Origin: Gracilimonas sp031581265
GTDB lineage: Bacteria; Bacteroidota; Rhodothermia; Balneolales; Balneolaceae
DNA length: 64,000 nt
Direction: 5' to 3'
Assembly: GCF_031581265.1 (NCBI RefSeq)
Contig: NZ_JAVLBQ010000006.1
Coordinates: 1 to 64,000 of the forward strand
A program made the translations under genes and the position numbers. Shown in pieces: positions 26,061 to 34,743 of this stretch. A model generated the notes under the pieces. That model saw only the letters and a program-made list of their open reading frames with translations, ran no database searches and was not told the origin of the DNA. Each line of letters begins with the position of its first letter. Position 1 is the first letter of the stretch.

Positions 26061-26900
26061 ATGCCCAAAAAACTAATCATAGCACTGTTCATTTCCCTGA
26101 TCCTACTGCCGCTTGGGCTGGCATTGGGATACTCATTCCTGTATAGCATTGGGGCAGTTGGGTTGCTGAGCGATGGTCTAACGCTGGACCATTGGGTTGA
26201 GCTTTTTCGGGGAGAGTTCCTGAGCTCCATCTTGTATTCGCTGTGGATCGCAATGGTTTCGGCTTCGATCGCTTTATTCCTGGCGCTGATCTTTTTATTT
26301 ACGCTTCGGAATCATTTCGAAAAACCAGGCACTTATAGATTACTTTTTCTGCCACTGACAATTCCTCCCATTGTAGTAGGATTTATCATTTTTCAGATGT
26401 ATTCGGGGAGTGGGATTTTATCGAGGCTGTTCTATCATTTAGGAATTGTTTCCGGCACACAAGAATTTCCCGTGATGGTTCAAGATCCATATGGAATCGG
26501 AATAATATTGGCGCATATTTTCATCGTATTTCCATTCTTTCTGCTGGTATTGCTGAATGTCTATAAAAATGAAAATCTGGCTGAGATCGAACGGGTGGCT
26601 CGTTCATTGGGAGCGTATAGAAATACGATCATTTGGAAATTACATCTTCCCATCTTAATGCGCGGGATCTTTCCTTTGTTCATCCTGTATATAATCTTTT
26701 TTATGGGAGCCTATGATATCCCACTGTTGCTGGGGCAGTCATCCCCTCAAATGATTTCTGTATTAATACTCGAAAAACTTCAGCGCTTCAATCTTGGTGA
26801 TATTCCCGTAGCCTATTCGATGGCTGTTTGGTATGCATTAATTTGTATTGCAACCATTTCCTACCTGTTGATGAAGTACCGAAAGAAGGAGGCATTATGA
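26061..26900 (+). CDS. ABC importer permease, first subunit
   Basis: A 279-residue inner-membrane permease with six predicted helices. The EAA loop that docks the ATPase is EIERVARSLGAYRNTIIWKLH (about 174-194; the Gly in SLGA is the conserved one). The sequence resembles the N-terminal half of YnjC/ThiP/CysU-type permeases. Here the two halves are separate genes: the second permease begins inside the stop codon (ATGA overlap at 26897). It should form a heterodimer with the product of 26897-27667. Confidence 0.88.
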   Translation: MPKKLIIALFISLILLPLGLALGYSFLYSIGAVGLLSDGLTLDHWVELFRGEFLSSILYSLWIAMVSASIALFLALIFLFTLRNHFEKPGTYRLLFLPLTIPPIVVGFIIFQMYSGSGILSRLFYHLGIVSGTQEFPVMVQDPYGIGIILAHIFIVFPFFLLVLLNVYKNENLAEIERVARSLGAYRNTIIWKLHLPILMRGIFPLFILYIIFFMGAYDIPLLLGQSSPQMISVLILEKLQRFNLGDIPVAYSMAVWYALICIATISYLLMKYRKKEAL

Positions 26901-27667
26901 GCAGAAAACTGACACTTGGAATCCTTTTGCTAAGCTTTATCATTCCGTTTGGTTTGCTGGTATATCTCTCATTTTCAACACAGTGGTATTACCCCTCATT
27001 GATTTCACATCCATTCACTTTAAGTCACTGGGAATCTTTTGTTACGGGAAGTTCTGGCTTGTTTAAAAGTGCAGGCTTATCCGTTTTTATTTCGCTGACG
27101 GTCAGTTTTATTGCAACGACATGTGGGTTTTTCATAAGCCGGGGAATAGCGTATCACACAAAAAGCCGGTGGTGGTTGGTTTCGGCCTACTTTCCTTATG
27201 TGATTGCCCCAGTGGTGCTTGCGGTAATGTTGAATTATTATTTTCTACAAATTGGATTTTCCGGAACGCTTATTGGGGTGATTGCAGCTCAGTTGTTGAT
27301 CACCTTACCTTATGCAGTCATTTTCTTTTATGGATACTGGAATCAAAACATAAGTAACCTTGAAAACCTGGTGGCTACGATGGGAGGAAATTTCCTACAA
27401 AAAGTGAAACATGCGAGTTTGCCATCGGCCAAAGGATTACTGGTAATTTGTTTTTTTCAATGCTACTTGATCTCCTGGTTTGAATACGGACTCACCCAAT
27501 TTATTGGCATCGGAAAAGTGGAGACACTGACTATTTTGGTGTATCGTTTTGTGGCTGAATCTAATCCCTATTTAGCGGCTTTGGCTGGGACAATTCTCAT
27601 TGTTCCACCCATTATCTTGTTAATTGTGAACCGAAAATTCATTTTTCAAAAAGGCTGGAGCCTGTAA
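26897..27667 (+). CDS. ABC importer permease, second subunit
   Basis: A 256-residue permease starting at the ATG at 26897, which overlaps the previous stop (ATGA) and has AAGGAGG just upstream; a longer frame from a TTG at 26828 is not credible. Six predicted helices; the EAA loop is ENLVATMGGNFLQKVKHASLP (about 153-173). The ATPase gene follows after 1 bp, showing tight translational coupling of the transporter core. It partners the permease at 26061-26900. Confidence 0.87.
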   Translation: MSRKLTLGILLLSFIIPFGLLVYLSFSTQWYYPSLISHPFTLSHWESFVTGSSGLFKSAGLSVFISLTVSFIATTCGFFISRGIAYHTKSRWWLVSAYFPYVIAPVVLAVMLNYYFLQIGFSGTLIGVIAAQLLITLPYAVIFFYGYWNQNISNLENLVATMGGNFLQKVKHASLPSAKGLLVICFFQCYLISWFEYGLTQFIGIGKVETLTILVYRFVAESNPYLAALAGTILIVPPIILLIVNRKFIFQKGWSL

Positions 27668-27668
27668 T

Positions 27669-28385
27669 ATGATCGAAGTTAAAAATCTGAGCAAATCATT
27701 TGGAGATGAAAAGGTGCTGAAGGAACTTAGTTTCACCCATCAGAAACATCAGACGCTTTCTATTTTGGGGGAGTCAGGCAGCGGTAAAAGTACTTTGTTA
27801 AAAATTATGGCCGGTTTATTGGATGAATTCACAGGTGATATTCAGGTGGATGAGAAATCAATAGGACATCTGAAACCGCAAGATCGTGGAGCGGTATATT
27901 TGTATCAGGAACCGTTATTGTTTACGCATTTAAATGTGGAGGAAAACATCGCTTTTGGATTGAGGATCAAGGGTGAAGATTCCGAACGAGTAGCAGCGGA
28001 AACAGCCCGAATGATCCAGCAGCTTAAGCTGACTGGTCAGGAGAAGAAATATCCGAATCAGCTTTCCGGTGGACAAAAACAGCGGGTGGCTTTTGGACGG
28101 GCATTCATCATTCACCCCAGAATATTACTGCTTGATGAACCCTTTGCCAGCCTGGATCCCGGCACACGAGAGGAAATGCAAATTCTCTTCAAAGAGATCG
28201 CCGAAAAGGAAAAAATCACCAGTTTATTCGTTACCCACGACCTGAAAGAAGCCCTCATGACCGGCGATCGTTTCGGGATGATGATCGACGGAAAACTTAA
28301 AGTCTACGAAAGCCGAGAAGACTTCATCGAAGATTCCGGAACCGGCGTAAAACAGGAAATTGAATTTTGGAGAAATTTGAAGTGA
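27669..28385 (+). CDS. ABC importer ATPase
   Basis: A 238-residue nucleotide-binding subunit: Walker A LGESGSGKST (about 35-44), Q-loop YLYQEPLLF, signature LSGGQKQRVAFGRAF (about 134-148), Walker B ILLLDEP and H-loop FVTHDLKEA. No C-terminal TOBE domain, as in YnjD/ThiQ-type ATPases. The last gene of the permease-permease-ATPase operon. A repeat-rich gap follows before the phosphorylase-like gene. Confidence 0.9.
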   Translation: MIEVKNLSKSFGDEKVLKELSFTHQKHQTLSILGESGSGKSTLLKIMAGLLDEFTGDIQVDEKSIGHLKPQDRGAVYLYQEPLLFTHLNVEENIAFGLRIKGEDSERVAAETARMIQQLKLTGQEKKYPNQLSGGQKQRVAFGRAFIIHPRILLLDEPFASLDPGTREEMQILFKEIAEKEKITSLFVTHDLKEALMTGDRFGMMIDGKLKVYESREDFIEDSGTGVKQEIEFWRNLK

Positions 28386-28420
28386 TTGAAATATGAGATT
28401 AGTATCCTGTATAGGAGAAT

Positions 28421-28578
28421 TCTTCCCTTGCCTGTCCCGTACACCTTAGTGTCGGGGAGGGAAGTTCCGGACTGAACGAATGTGAAGTCTGGCGATGGGT
28501 GTTGGTGCCAAAGGTGACTTTATGGTAGTCAAGCTCGGTAATTCTTGGCAACAACACCTCTCACAATCAATACGGGAA
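28421..28578. repeat. Intergenic repeat, family A copy 3
   Basis: The identical 27-bp block is at 28468-28494, preceded by CTTCCCTTG...GGGAGGGAAG arms and followed by GGGTGTTGGTG, TGGCAACAACACCTCTCACAA and AATACGGGAACAG. The left arm has an extra insertion compared with copies 1 and 2. Together with the element at 28616-28770 it fills the gap 28386-28794, where I see no gene. Confidence 0.72.
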
Positions 28579-28615
28579 CAGTCTTAATTTAAAAATGGGA
28601 TAGCAACCCAAAAAA

Positions 28616-28770
28616 TTGTCATCCTGAGCGCTTTCTAAGTTTTAATTTTGAAGATTGTGTGCCGCGAAGGATCTCAAAGTCTCAATAAACTTTGATGTTG
28701 TTTTCAGTTTGAGACTCTTCGCGTAAATCAGTTTTATTCAATACTAATTTTGAGACGCTCAGAGTGACAA
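28616..28770. repeat. Intergenic inverted-repeat element, family D
   Basis: Outer arms TTGTCATCCTGAGCG (28616-28630) and CGCTCAGAGTGACAA (28756-28770) match at 13 of 15 positions in inverted orientation. Inner arms include GCGAAGGATCTC and GAGACTCTTCGCG. The GTCATCCTGAGCG...AAGGATCTC words are common dispersed intergenic repeats in Bacteroidota-like genomes. It looks like a MITE-sized, non-coding element. Confidence 0.65.
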
Positions 28771-28794
28771 CAATTATTCATTCAACCTAAAAAC

Positions 28795-29601
28795 ATGAAT
28801 CCAGAAAAATCCATTGCCATAATCTTAGGAAGCGCATTCGAAGGTAGTTTCGCAGAGCGACTTCAACTCAAAGAAGAAAAAGTTGAAACCAAATTTGGTG
28901 AGATTACCTTATACCGCTCGGAATTGAGAAAAGATCGTCCCGCTTATGTAATTTTTCGCCACGGACTTCCACATTCGTTGTTGCCTAATCAAATTAATTA
29001 CCGCGCTCAGGCAGCAGCTCTTATGAAAGTAAACTGCGGAGCATTGCTCATCAACAGTTCAGTAGGGGTGATGGATGCGGATCTTCCGTTGTACCAACCC
29101 ATGCTTGTTACCGACCTGATGATGCCGGAGAACCGACTTCCGGATGGGTCAACTTGCACCATGTTTCCCAAGCCATCTGAAAATCACGGACACTTGCTTA
29201 TTAAAGATGGATTGTTTTCATCGGCTTTAAATACCTGGCTTATTGATCAACACGAAGGAGAAATTCATCAGGCCAAAAAAGGAGTTATATTTGTCTATGC
29301 CGGCGGACCGAGAGGAAAAACACCTGCCGAAAACCGGATGTGGGCAGAGTTCGGTGGGCAAGTTAATTCGATGACGCTGGCTCCCGAAGTGGTATTGGCG
29401 AATGAATTAGAGATCCCAACGACAGCGTTGGTTGTTGGGCATAAATACTCGGTTCCTGATGTTGAGAATCCGAAGCAAGATGAAATTGGAGCAACACTTG
29501 AGAATGCCAGATCTGCCACCGAAAAGATTCTATTCTCTTTTTTGATGAAAGGAGAACCTGTGGATTTCCAAAACGAAATGTATCGCTTTAAAGATGAGTG
29601 A
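28795..29601 (+). CDS. Purine nucleoside / methylthioadenosine phosphorylase family protein
   Basis: A 268-residue protein of the trimeric PNP/MTAP fold. AIILGSAF (about 8-15) matches the opening Gly-Ser phosphate loop, FRHGLPHSLLPNQINYRA (about 54-71) the RHGxxHxxxPxxxNYRAN motif, LLINSSVGVMD the next conserved block, and NSMTLAPEVVLANELEIPTT (about 187-206) the base/ribose-binding MxxxPE segment. It should split a purine nucleoside or methylthioadenosine with phosphate. The kinase gene overlaps its end by 8 bp, so the two act together. Specificity cannot be assigned. Confidence 0.84.
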   Translation: MNPEKSIAIILGSAFEGSFAERLQLKEEKVETKFGEITLYRSELRKDRPAYVIFRHGLPHSLLPNQINYRAQAAALMKVNCGALLINSSVGVMDADLPLYQPMLVTDLMMPENRLPDGSTCTMFPKPSENHGHLLIKDGLFSSALNTWLIDQHEGEIHQAKKGVIFVYAGGPRGKTPAENRMWAEFGGQVNSMTLAPEVVLANELEIPTTALVVGHKYSVPDVENPKQDEIGATLENARSATEKILFSFLMKGEPVDFQNEMYRFKDE

Positions 29602-30649
29602 GTTTTCTAAAGAAAAGCTGTTACAAATTCTTGAGGAAAATATTCCTGAGATCTCTTTAACTGGAGAGATCGAGAAGCTAAGTGGTGGAAATATCAATGT
29701 TGTATGGAGGGCAAAAGGGGAGCATAAGAATGTGATCATCAAATATGCGCCACCCCATATTGCAACCAATCCCGATGTCCCGCTAAGTAATTCTCGTATT
29801 GATTTTGAAGCGAATGCACTGAAGCTGTATAACGATAGCGAGAGATTGAAAGATATTGCAAGTTCAAAAATTCGTCCGCCTGAACTGTATTTTTTTGACG
29901 GAGAACGCTCGCTTATTGTCATGGAAGATGTGGGGGATTTACAGGAACTGAGTTCGGGAGTTTTGGCCTCCGGTTCACCCCAAAAAATAGGAGAGCGGTT
30001 AGGGATATTTATTGGTGATCTTCATCGGATTACTTTTCGGGATGAGGCGTTTGGCCGAGACTTCCATAACCTTGAAATCCAAAAAGTTCGTAATCAGTTG
30101 CAGTATCAGCCGGCGTGGGAATATGCGGGATTGGATAATGAAAAGCTGGAGGAGGAGATCAAAAAGAGAAGTCAGGATCTGGGAAATAGCTTGCTTGAAA
30201 AAGGAAAATGCCTAGTGATGGGAGATCTGTGGCCGCCATCAATATTTGTGGGAAAGAGGAACCAAATTCGGCTTATTGACTGGGAATTTGTGCATTTTGG
30301 TCGCCCGCTGCAGGATGTAGCTCATTTTGCGGCACATTGTTGGATGCAGGGACAAGTGGAGAAATCCACATACTATGGCTCCGCATGGGAAAATCTCTGG
30401 ACGTCATTTTTAAAGGGCTATAAAGTTAGCACAAGTTCATTATATGGTGAGCTTTTGAATAAGCGAGAGTTGGAAGATATTGGTGTACATATTGGTGCAG
30501 AAATTTTGATACGAACTTTTGGCTCGTTTAAGAATGGTTATCTTTATGAGTCGTATGAAATAGACCACGAATTACTGCAAGGAGCAAAGGAACAAGCATT
30601 AAGATTTATTCTGGATGCTGAGGCAATTCGAAGAGAGTTTGGTTTTTAG
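29594..30649 (+). CDS. APH-fold phosphotransferase, methylthioribose-kinase-like
   Basis: A 351-residue kinase of the aminoglycoside/choline/MTR kinase superfamily. LSGGNINVVWRA (about 24-35) is the nucleotide loop, VIIKYAPPHIATNP the ATP-Lys strand, LVMGDLWPPSIFV (about 209-221) the catalytic loop with Asp in the usual HGD position (here MGD), and RLIDWEFVHFGRPLQDVAHF the metal-binding Asp-Glu motif. The IKYAPP and WEFxxxG features recall MtnK. Its start overlaps the phosphorylase-like gene by 8 bp. A phosphorylase plus sugar kinase suggests nucleoside or thio-nucleoside salvage; the real substrate is unknown. Confidence 0.78.
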   Translation: MSEFSKEKLLQILEENIPEISLTGEIEKLSGGNINVVWRAKGEHKNVIIKYAPPHIATNPDVPLSNSRIDFEANALKLYNDSERLKDIASSKIRPPELYFFDGERSLIVMEDVGDLQELSSGVLASGSPQKIGERLGIFIGDLHRITFRDEAFGRDFHNLEIQKVRNQLQYQPAWEYAGLDNEKLEEEIKKRSQDLGNSLLEKGKCLVMGDLWPPSIFVGKRNQIRLIDWEFVHFGRPLQDVAHFAAHCWMQGQVEKSTYYGSAWENLWTSFLKGYKVSTSSLYGELLNKRELEDIGVHIGAEILIRTFGSFKNGYLYESYEIDHELLQGAKEQALRFILDAEAIRREFGF

Positions 30650-30652
30650 AAA

Positions 30653-30934
30653 TTAATTTTTCACTTCTACTTCATTCCAAAAAGCCACATAATTCTTAAT
30701 CTTTTTTGCGGCATCTTTAGGTTCGGGATAAAACCAAGCGGCATTTTTATTTTCCTCGCCATCAATCTCGATGGTATAGTAGGAAGCGGTTCCCTTCCAT
30801 GGACAAACTGTGTTATAATCGGAGGATTTGAAGTGTTCTTTGTTTATGGAATTTGCCGGGAAGTCGTGGTTTCCTTCAATAATAATGGTGTCATCACTTT
30901 CGGCTAAAACAGTGTTGTTCCAAATAGCTTTCAT
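30653..30934 (-). CDS. DUF427 domain protein
   Basis: A 93-residue protein with the DUF427 pattern: KAIWNNTVLAESDDTIIIEG, then NTVCPWKGTASYYTI and AAWFYPEPKDAAKKIKNYVAFW. The CPWKGxAxYY motif is strongly diagnostic. Structures of the family show a small beta fold; function is unknown. It is the last gene of a minus-strand operon (16 bp after the CMD gene) and ends 3 bp from the convergent kinase gene. Confidence 0.9.
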   Translation of the reverse strand: MKAIWNNTVLAESDDTIIIEGNHDFPANSINKEHFKSSDYNTVCPWKGTASYYTIEIDGEENKNAAWFYPEPKDAAKKIKNYVAFWNEVEVKN

Positions 30935-30950
30935 AAATAGTTTCTTAAGA

Positions 30951-31511
30951 TTAGTAATTATAGCCTCTCATTTCCTCTTCATTGGTTGCAACACCGAGTC
31001 CAAGTACCATTCGATTTACAAAATTAAAATAGCTGATAACAAGTGTGGCATCTAAAATTGCCCGATCCGATAATCCCAATTCCTTTAAAGGTTTAAGATC
31101 TTGTTGTTCATCAATTTCATGAGACTTTTTGGTGAGTTTCTCTGCAAGCCTACACAGTTGCAAGTCAAGTTCAGATAATTCGATGTCTGAAAAATCTCGT
31201 CTAAGTTGGTTCACTTTTTGCTCGTCTCTCCAATAATGATTTAGGGCCTCCGCATGATGAAGCTGACAGTATTCACATTTATTAGCAGCAGAGACTACTA
31301 CCGCCATCATTTCCCGTTGTGCTCGTTTCAGCGGAGATTTACCGAACATCACCTGCATATACAAATCCATGTGGGCGGTGATGGATTCCGGATTCAGGCT
31401 TTGGATTTTATGTACCATCGCCAGTTTACCACGGCTTTTGGTGAGGTCTTCATAAATTTTTTTCAGATTACCGGTAGCATTTTTCGGTTCAATAACTTCA
31501 ATAAATGGCAT
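30951..31511 (-). CDS. Peroxidase-related CMD/AhpD-like protein
   Basis: A 186-residue carboxymuconolactone-decarboxylase fold protein. NKCEYCQLHHAEAL (about 95-108) holds the CxxCxxxH redox centre of AhpD-like enzymes, and QREMMAVVVSAAN precedes it. The length fits the peroxidase-related (TIGR01926) group. It probably reduces hydroperoxides or protects against them. It lies 10 bp downstream of the flavin disulfide reductase gene on the same strand, a possible electron donor. A second CMD protein is at 35181-35738. Confidence 0.85.
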   Translation of the reverse strand: MPFIEVIEPKNATGNLKKIYEDLTKSRGKLAMVHKIQSLNPESITAHMDLYMQVMFGKSPLKRAQREMMAVVVSAANKCEYCQLHHAEALNHYWRDEQKVNQLRRDFSDIELSELDLQLCRLAEKLTKKSHEIDEQQDLKPLKELGLSDRAILDATLVISYFNFVNRMVLGLGVATNEEEMRGYNY

Positions 31512-31521
31512 GAGTTTCAGT

Positions 31522-32892
31522 TTAGTCCAATGGTTTTAGATTCTGTAATATAGTTGGTATCAGTTCCGAAATGGTAGGATGAATATGAACCGCCCGACTG
31601 ATAACCGTGTAGGGCTGATCAGCATACATGATATCTAACAGGGAATGGATGATCTCGTCGCCATCAATGCCCACAATAGTGGCACCGAGAATTTTCTTAC
31701 TATCTGCATCAACCAAGATCTTTATGAATCCTTTAGTTTCGCCTCGTTCTTTGGCCCGGGCTATGCGCGACATTTCACGATACCCGATTAACACATTCTT
31801 TTTAGATTCCTGAGCTTCGTATTCATACATCCCGATATGGCTAAGAGAGGGGTCCGTATAAAGTGAATAATTTAGAATTCGATCCGAGACTTTGCGGGGA
31901 TCGTTATCAAAAAGATTTGCGGCTACGATCTCAAAGTCGTTGTAGGCAGTATGGGTGAAGGCCCCTATTCCATTTACATCGCCCAAAGCCCAAATGCCCT
32001 CTACACTGGTTTGAAGCGTGTCATCAGTAGAAATATAGTTTCGGTTATTGAGCTCAATATCGGTATGCTCCAAGCCAAGATCATCTGAATTGGGACGCCT
32101 GCCAGTAGCCACCAACAGATGGGTTCCTTTAACTTGGGGAGAACCGCTTGCACAATCAATATTCACGATTATTTCATTCTTAGATTGTGAAGCACTTATA
32201 CATTTTGAGTTCAACCTGAATGTAATGCCTTCCTCTTCCAGAATTTCACGTACCGTTTTTGAAGTTTCCGGATCTTCACGTCCAATAATTTCTTCTCCTT
32301 GCTCAATAATAGTCACTTGGCTACCGAACCTCCGGAACATTTGCCCAAATTCAAGCCCGATATAACTTCCGCCCACAATGACCAGGTGTTCGGGGACTTT
32401 CTCTAATTCCATGACCTCTGCATTCGTCATATAATCCACTTCCTGTAAGGCGGGAGGTACAAAAGGCCGAGCCCCGGTATTAATAAAGATTTTTTCTGCG
32501 GTTAATAATCTATTACCAACTTGAAGCGTATAATTGTCAGTAAATCGGGCGTGGCCTTCAATTACAGTCAGGTTTTCGGTCTCTCTCAACCAGCCCTCTA
32601 CACCTTCAGTCGAATTTTTAACCAACTTCTCTTTGCGTGCTTTAACTTTTTTAAGATTTACGCTGATATCTCCACTGATCTCTACACCAAACTCATCACC
32701 CCGACGAGCCATATATACTGCCCGGGCACTCGCTACCATTGCTTTTGTTGGTGTACAGCCGGTATTCACACAAGTCCCGCCAAATTTATCTCTTTCGATG
32801 ACAGCGGTTTTCAATCCTTCAGCTGCGCAGCGGGCTGCAAGTGAGGGACCTGCTTGTCCGGTTCCAATTACAATTGCATCAAAAGTTTCCAT
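31522..32892 (-). CDS. FAD-dependent pyridine nucleotide-disulfide oxidoreductase, MerA-like
   Basis: A 456-residue flavoenzyme. FAD-binding GTGQAGPSLAARCA (about 10-23), redox disulfide GGTCVNTGCTPTK (Cys41, Cys46), NAD(P)-binding IVGGSYIGLEFGQMF (about 172-186), FAD-binding IWALGDVNG and the C-terminal dimer motif HIHPTISELIP with the catalytic His-Glu pair. It lacks the heavy-metal domain and C-terminal vicinal Cys of mercuric reductase, so despite overall MerA resemblance it is more likely a thiol or quinone reductase. It sits in an operon with DUF3179, CMD and DUF427 genes. Confidence 0.87.
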   Translation of the reverse strand: METFDAIVIGTGQAGPSLAARCAAEGLKTAVIERDKFGGTCVNTGCTPTKAMVASARAVYMARRGDEFGVEISGDISVNLKKVKARKEKLVKNSTEGVEGWLRETENLTVIEGHARFTDNYTLQVGNRLLTAEKIFINTGARPFVPPALQEVDYMTNAEVMELEKVPEHLVIVGGSYIGLEFGQMFRRFGSQVTIIEQGEEIIGREDPETSKTVREILEEEGITFRLNSKCISASQSKNEIIVNIDCASGSPQVKGTHLLVATGRRPNSDDLGLEHTDIELNNRNYISTDDTLQTSVEGIWALGDVNGIGAFTHTAYNDFEIVAANLFDNDPRKVSDRILNYSLYTDPSLSHIGMYEYEAQESKKNVLIGYREMSRIARAKERGETKGFIKILVDADSKKILGATIVGIDGDEIIHSLLDIMYADQPYTVISRAVHIHPTISELIPTILQNLKPLD

Positions 32893-32901
32893 ATTGATTT
32901 A

Positions 32902-34017
32902 TTATTGAGTATAAATTTCAGTTTCAGGCCAAAAAACCAACCAGGCAAAGGCGAAGTAATCTCCGAAGATCAATTGCTCTAATTGTTGTCCTTCCAGGGG
33001 ACCATCTATGGCCATTCCGGAGATATTCCATTTTGATCCTGTTTGATCGTCGGTAATATTACCATCATAATATGAGAAAGTGAGTGTTTGATCATTTACC
33101 ATTCTGTCAAATGCACCGGTAGTTCCATCTTTACGTGATTGTGAAATTTTAGAGGCATCCATGGCCGAGCGGGCGCCATCAGTATGAAAAACGACAATCG
33201 GTTTATTGTCAATTTCATCATGAATGATTTTTTGATCTTGTGTAATAGAAAAGGGATAAGCTTTTTGCTGATCATCAACCCGAACACCCACCACTTTTTG
33301 CATTGGTTTAAGCCTGTCATCTTCAGGCTCATCCATAAAAAGAGGGGTGTTATTAATATCATCATAACCTACGTAAGGGTTTTTGCCGTATGGTCTGTTA
33401 TGCCCCGTTTCCTTAGAAAGTACGCTACCTTCAGGATACGCCTCACGGAATTGTTCAAATGACATAAGCTGGCTGGGCAGGATCTTGAGTTTGGTTCCGG
33501 TGTAATCTCCAACAAGGGCCTCGCCTGTAAATTGCTGCCATAGAGATTCTGTTTTGCGGTCGAACATGATCATATCGGAATGACGCAGGAAACCGGATAC
33601 ACCAAAGTTATGCGTATTTCCATCAATGCGGCGATCAAAAACGATTGCTGAATAGCAAAGAGGACAAAAGGTGACTAACACCGGAGTATCTTCAATCTGA
33701 TCATTCACAATTTCATGCCAAATTAAAATTTGCAGGGGATAAGCTCGTGAAGTACCATTGAGCTGAAAAGCGATCACAGGTTCTTCAGCATTCAACCAAG
33801 AGTCAGCCTCTTCAAATGAAACAAACTTTGGATTGTTGATCGCAGGAATTCCATCCTTAGGAGGTCCACCCGATTTCAATGAGTTTAAATCGATACTCTT
33901 TTTTGTGAAATTGGTTTCCCAATCCCTAAATTCTTGTCCATTAGCATTATTTAGAGAACATACCATTACAACTAAAAACAAAGCAGTCAAAACACTATTA
34001 TAAGAGATATATTTCAT
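32902..34017 (-). CDS. DUF3179 domain secreted protein
   Basis: A 371-residue protein with signal peptide (about 1-27, ending ANGQ), no lipobox Cys, and a DUF3179 body: DGIPAINNPKFVSFEEAD, IWHEIVNDQI, VTFCPLCYSAIVFDR, and AFAWLVFWPETE at the end. The motif FCPLCYSA contains two Cys, whereas the paralogue at 15048-16184 has TYCPLTGTG with one; this makes a metal or disulfide site plausible. It leads the minus-strand redox operon and is only 34 bp from the divergent sigma-factor start. Confidence 0.88.
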   Translation of the reverse strand: MKYISYNSVLTALFLVVMVCSLNNANGQEFRDWETNFTKKSIDLNSLKSGGPPKDGIPAINNPKFVSFEEADSWLNAEEPVIAFQLNGTSRAYPLQILIWHEIVNDQIEDTPVLVTFCPLCYSAIVFDRRIDGNTHNFGVSGFLRHSDMIMFDRKTESLWQQFTGEALVGDYTGTKLKILPSQLMSFEQFREAYPEGSVLSKETGHNRPYGKNPYVGYDDINNTPLFMDEPEDDRLKPMQKVVGVRVDDQQKAYPFSITQDQKIIHDEIDNKPIVVFHTDGARSAMDASKISQSRKDGTTGAFDRMVNDQTLTFSYYDGNITDDQTGSKWNISGMAIDGPLEGQQLEQLIFGDYFAFAWLVFWPETEIYTQ

Positions 34018-34051
34018 TGGCCTCTAAACTTTAATTTTGAAAATATTTAGA

Positions 34052-34702
34052 ATGATCAACTGGTTTAAAAGACGCAGCCAATCTTCAAATTCTTACCAAA
34101 CCAACGAGGAGTGGATATCGGCTTTAAAACCCCCTCCTGAAGATGCTGCTATCCAACAGCTTCGGAATCATTTGGTAAAAGGCCTTAAAGCTTCCCTTTA
34201 TAAATATGTAGATCGGGAACTGGATAATTTTGTGGAAGACATTGCCCAGGATTCGGTTTTAAAAATTTTAGATAAGTATGACACGTTCCGGGGCGAGAGT
34301 AAGTTTACGACCTGGGCCATGAAGGTTGCTGTAAGAGAGGGATATTCTGAGCTTCGTAAAAAGCGATATAACGATATTTCTCTGGAACAATATAGCAGCT
34401 ACAATCCCGACGAAAAAGAAGCAGTAGAAATTGAGCATGAGCAAGCCGGTCCCGACCAATTGACGCATGAATCGATGGTGGTGCAAAAGGTGATGAAGAT
34501 CATGGAGGAAGAACTCACGAAAAAGCAGCAAAAAGTACTTCAGCTTTTAATGATAGATCAAATACCCATGACCGTAGTATCAGAAATGATGGACAGTAAC
34601 CGAAATGCGATCTACAAATTGGTGCATGATGCCCGCCTGAAATTAAAGAACCGGATGGAAGTGGAAGGAATGGATCCGGAAGAAATTTTAAATGAGATGT
34701 AA
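34052..34702 (+). CDS. ECF-type RNA polymerase sigma factor
   Basis: A 216-residue sigma-70 family protein starting at the ATG at 34052; a TTG at 34037 in the same frame is less likely. Region 2 spans about 35-105 (DIAQDSVLKILDKYDTFRGESKF, TWAMKVAVREGYSELRKKRY) and region 4 about 145-205 (LTKKQQKVLQLLMIDQIPMT, SEMMDSNRNAIYKLVHDARLKLK). TAATTTTG at 34032-34039 fits the TAnnTTTG box, very close to the start. It is divergent from the redox operon and followed by a small zinc-finger-like protein, so it probably controls an envelope or oxidative stress response. Confidence 0.87.
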   Translation: MINWFKRRSQSSNSYQTNEEWISALKPPPEDAAIQQLRNHLVKGLKASLYKYVDRELDNFVEDIAQDSVLKILDKYDTFRGESKFTTWAMKVAVREGYSELRKKRYNDISLEQYSSYNPDEKEAVEIEHEQAGPDQLTHESMVVQKVMKIMEEELTKKQQKVLQLLMIDQIPMTVVSEMMDSNRNAIYKLVHDARLKLKNRMEVEGMDPEEILNEM

Positions 34703-34743
34703 GAAGTTTTTGAGATATCGCATCTGAACTGCAAATACACAAA

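Noticed and set aside
26828..26896. TTG start extending the second permease
   Set aside because: The extension overlaps the first permease; the ATG at 26897 has AAGGAGG upstream and the typical ATGA coupling.
31522..32892. Mercuric reductase as the product
   Set aside because: The C-terminal vicinal Cys pair and the N-terminal heavy-metal domain are absent and no other mer gene is present.
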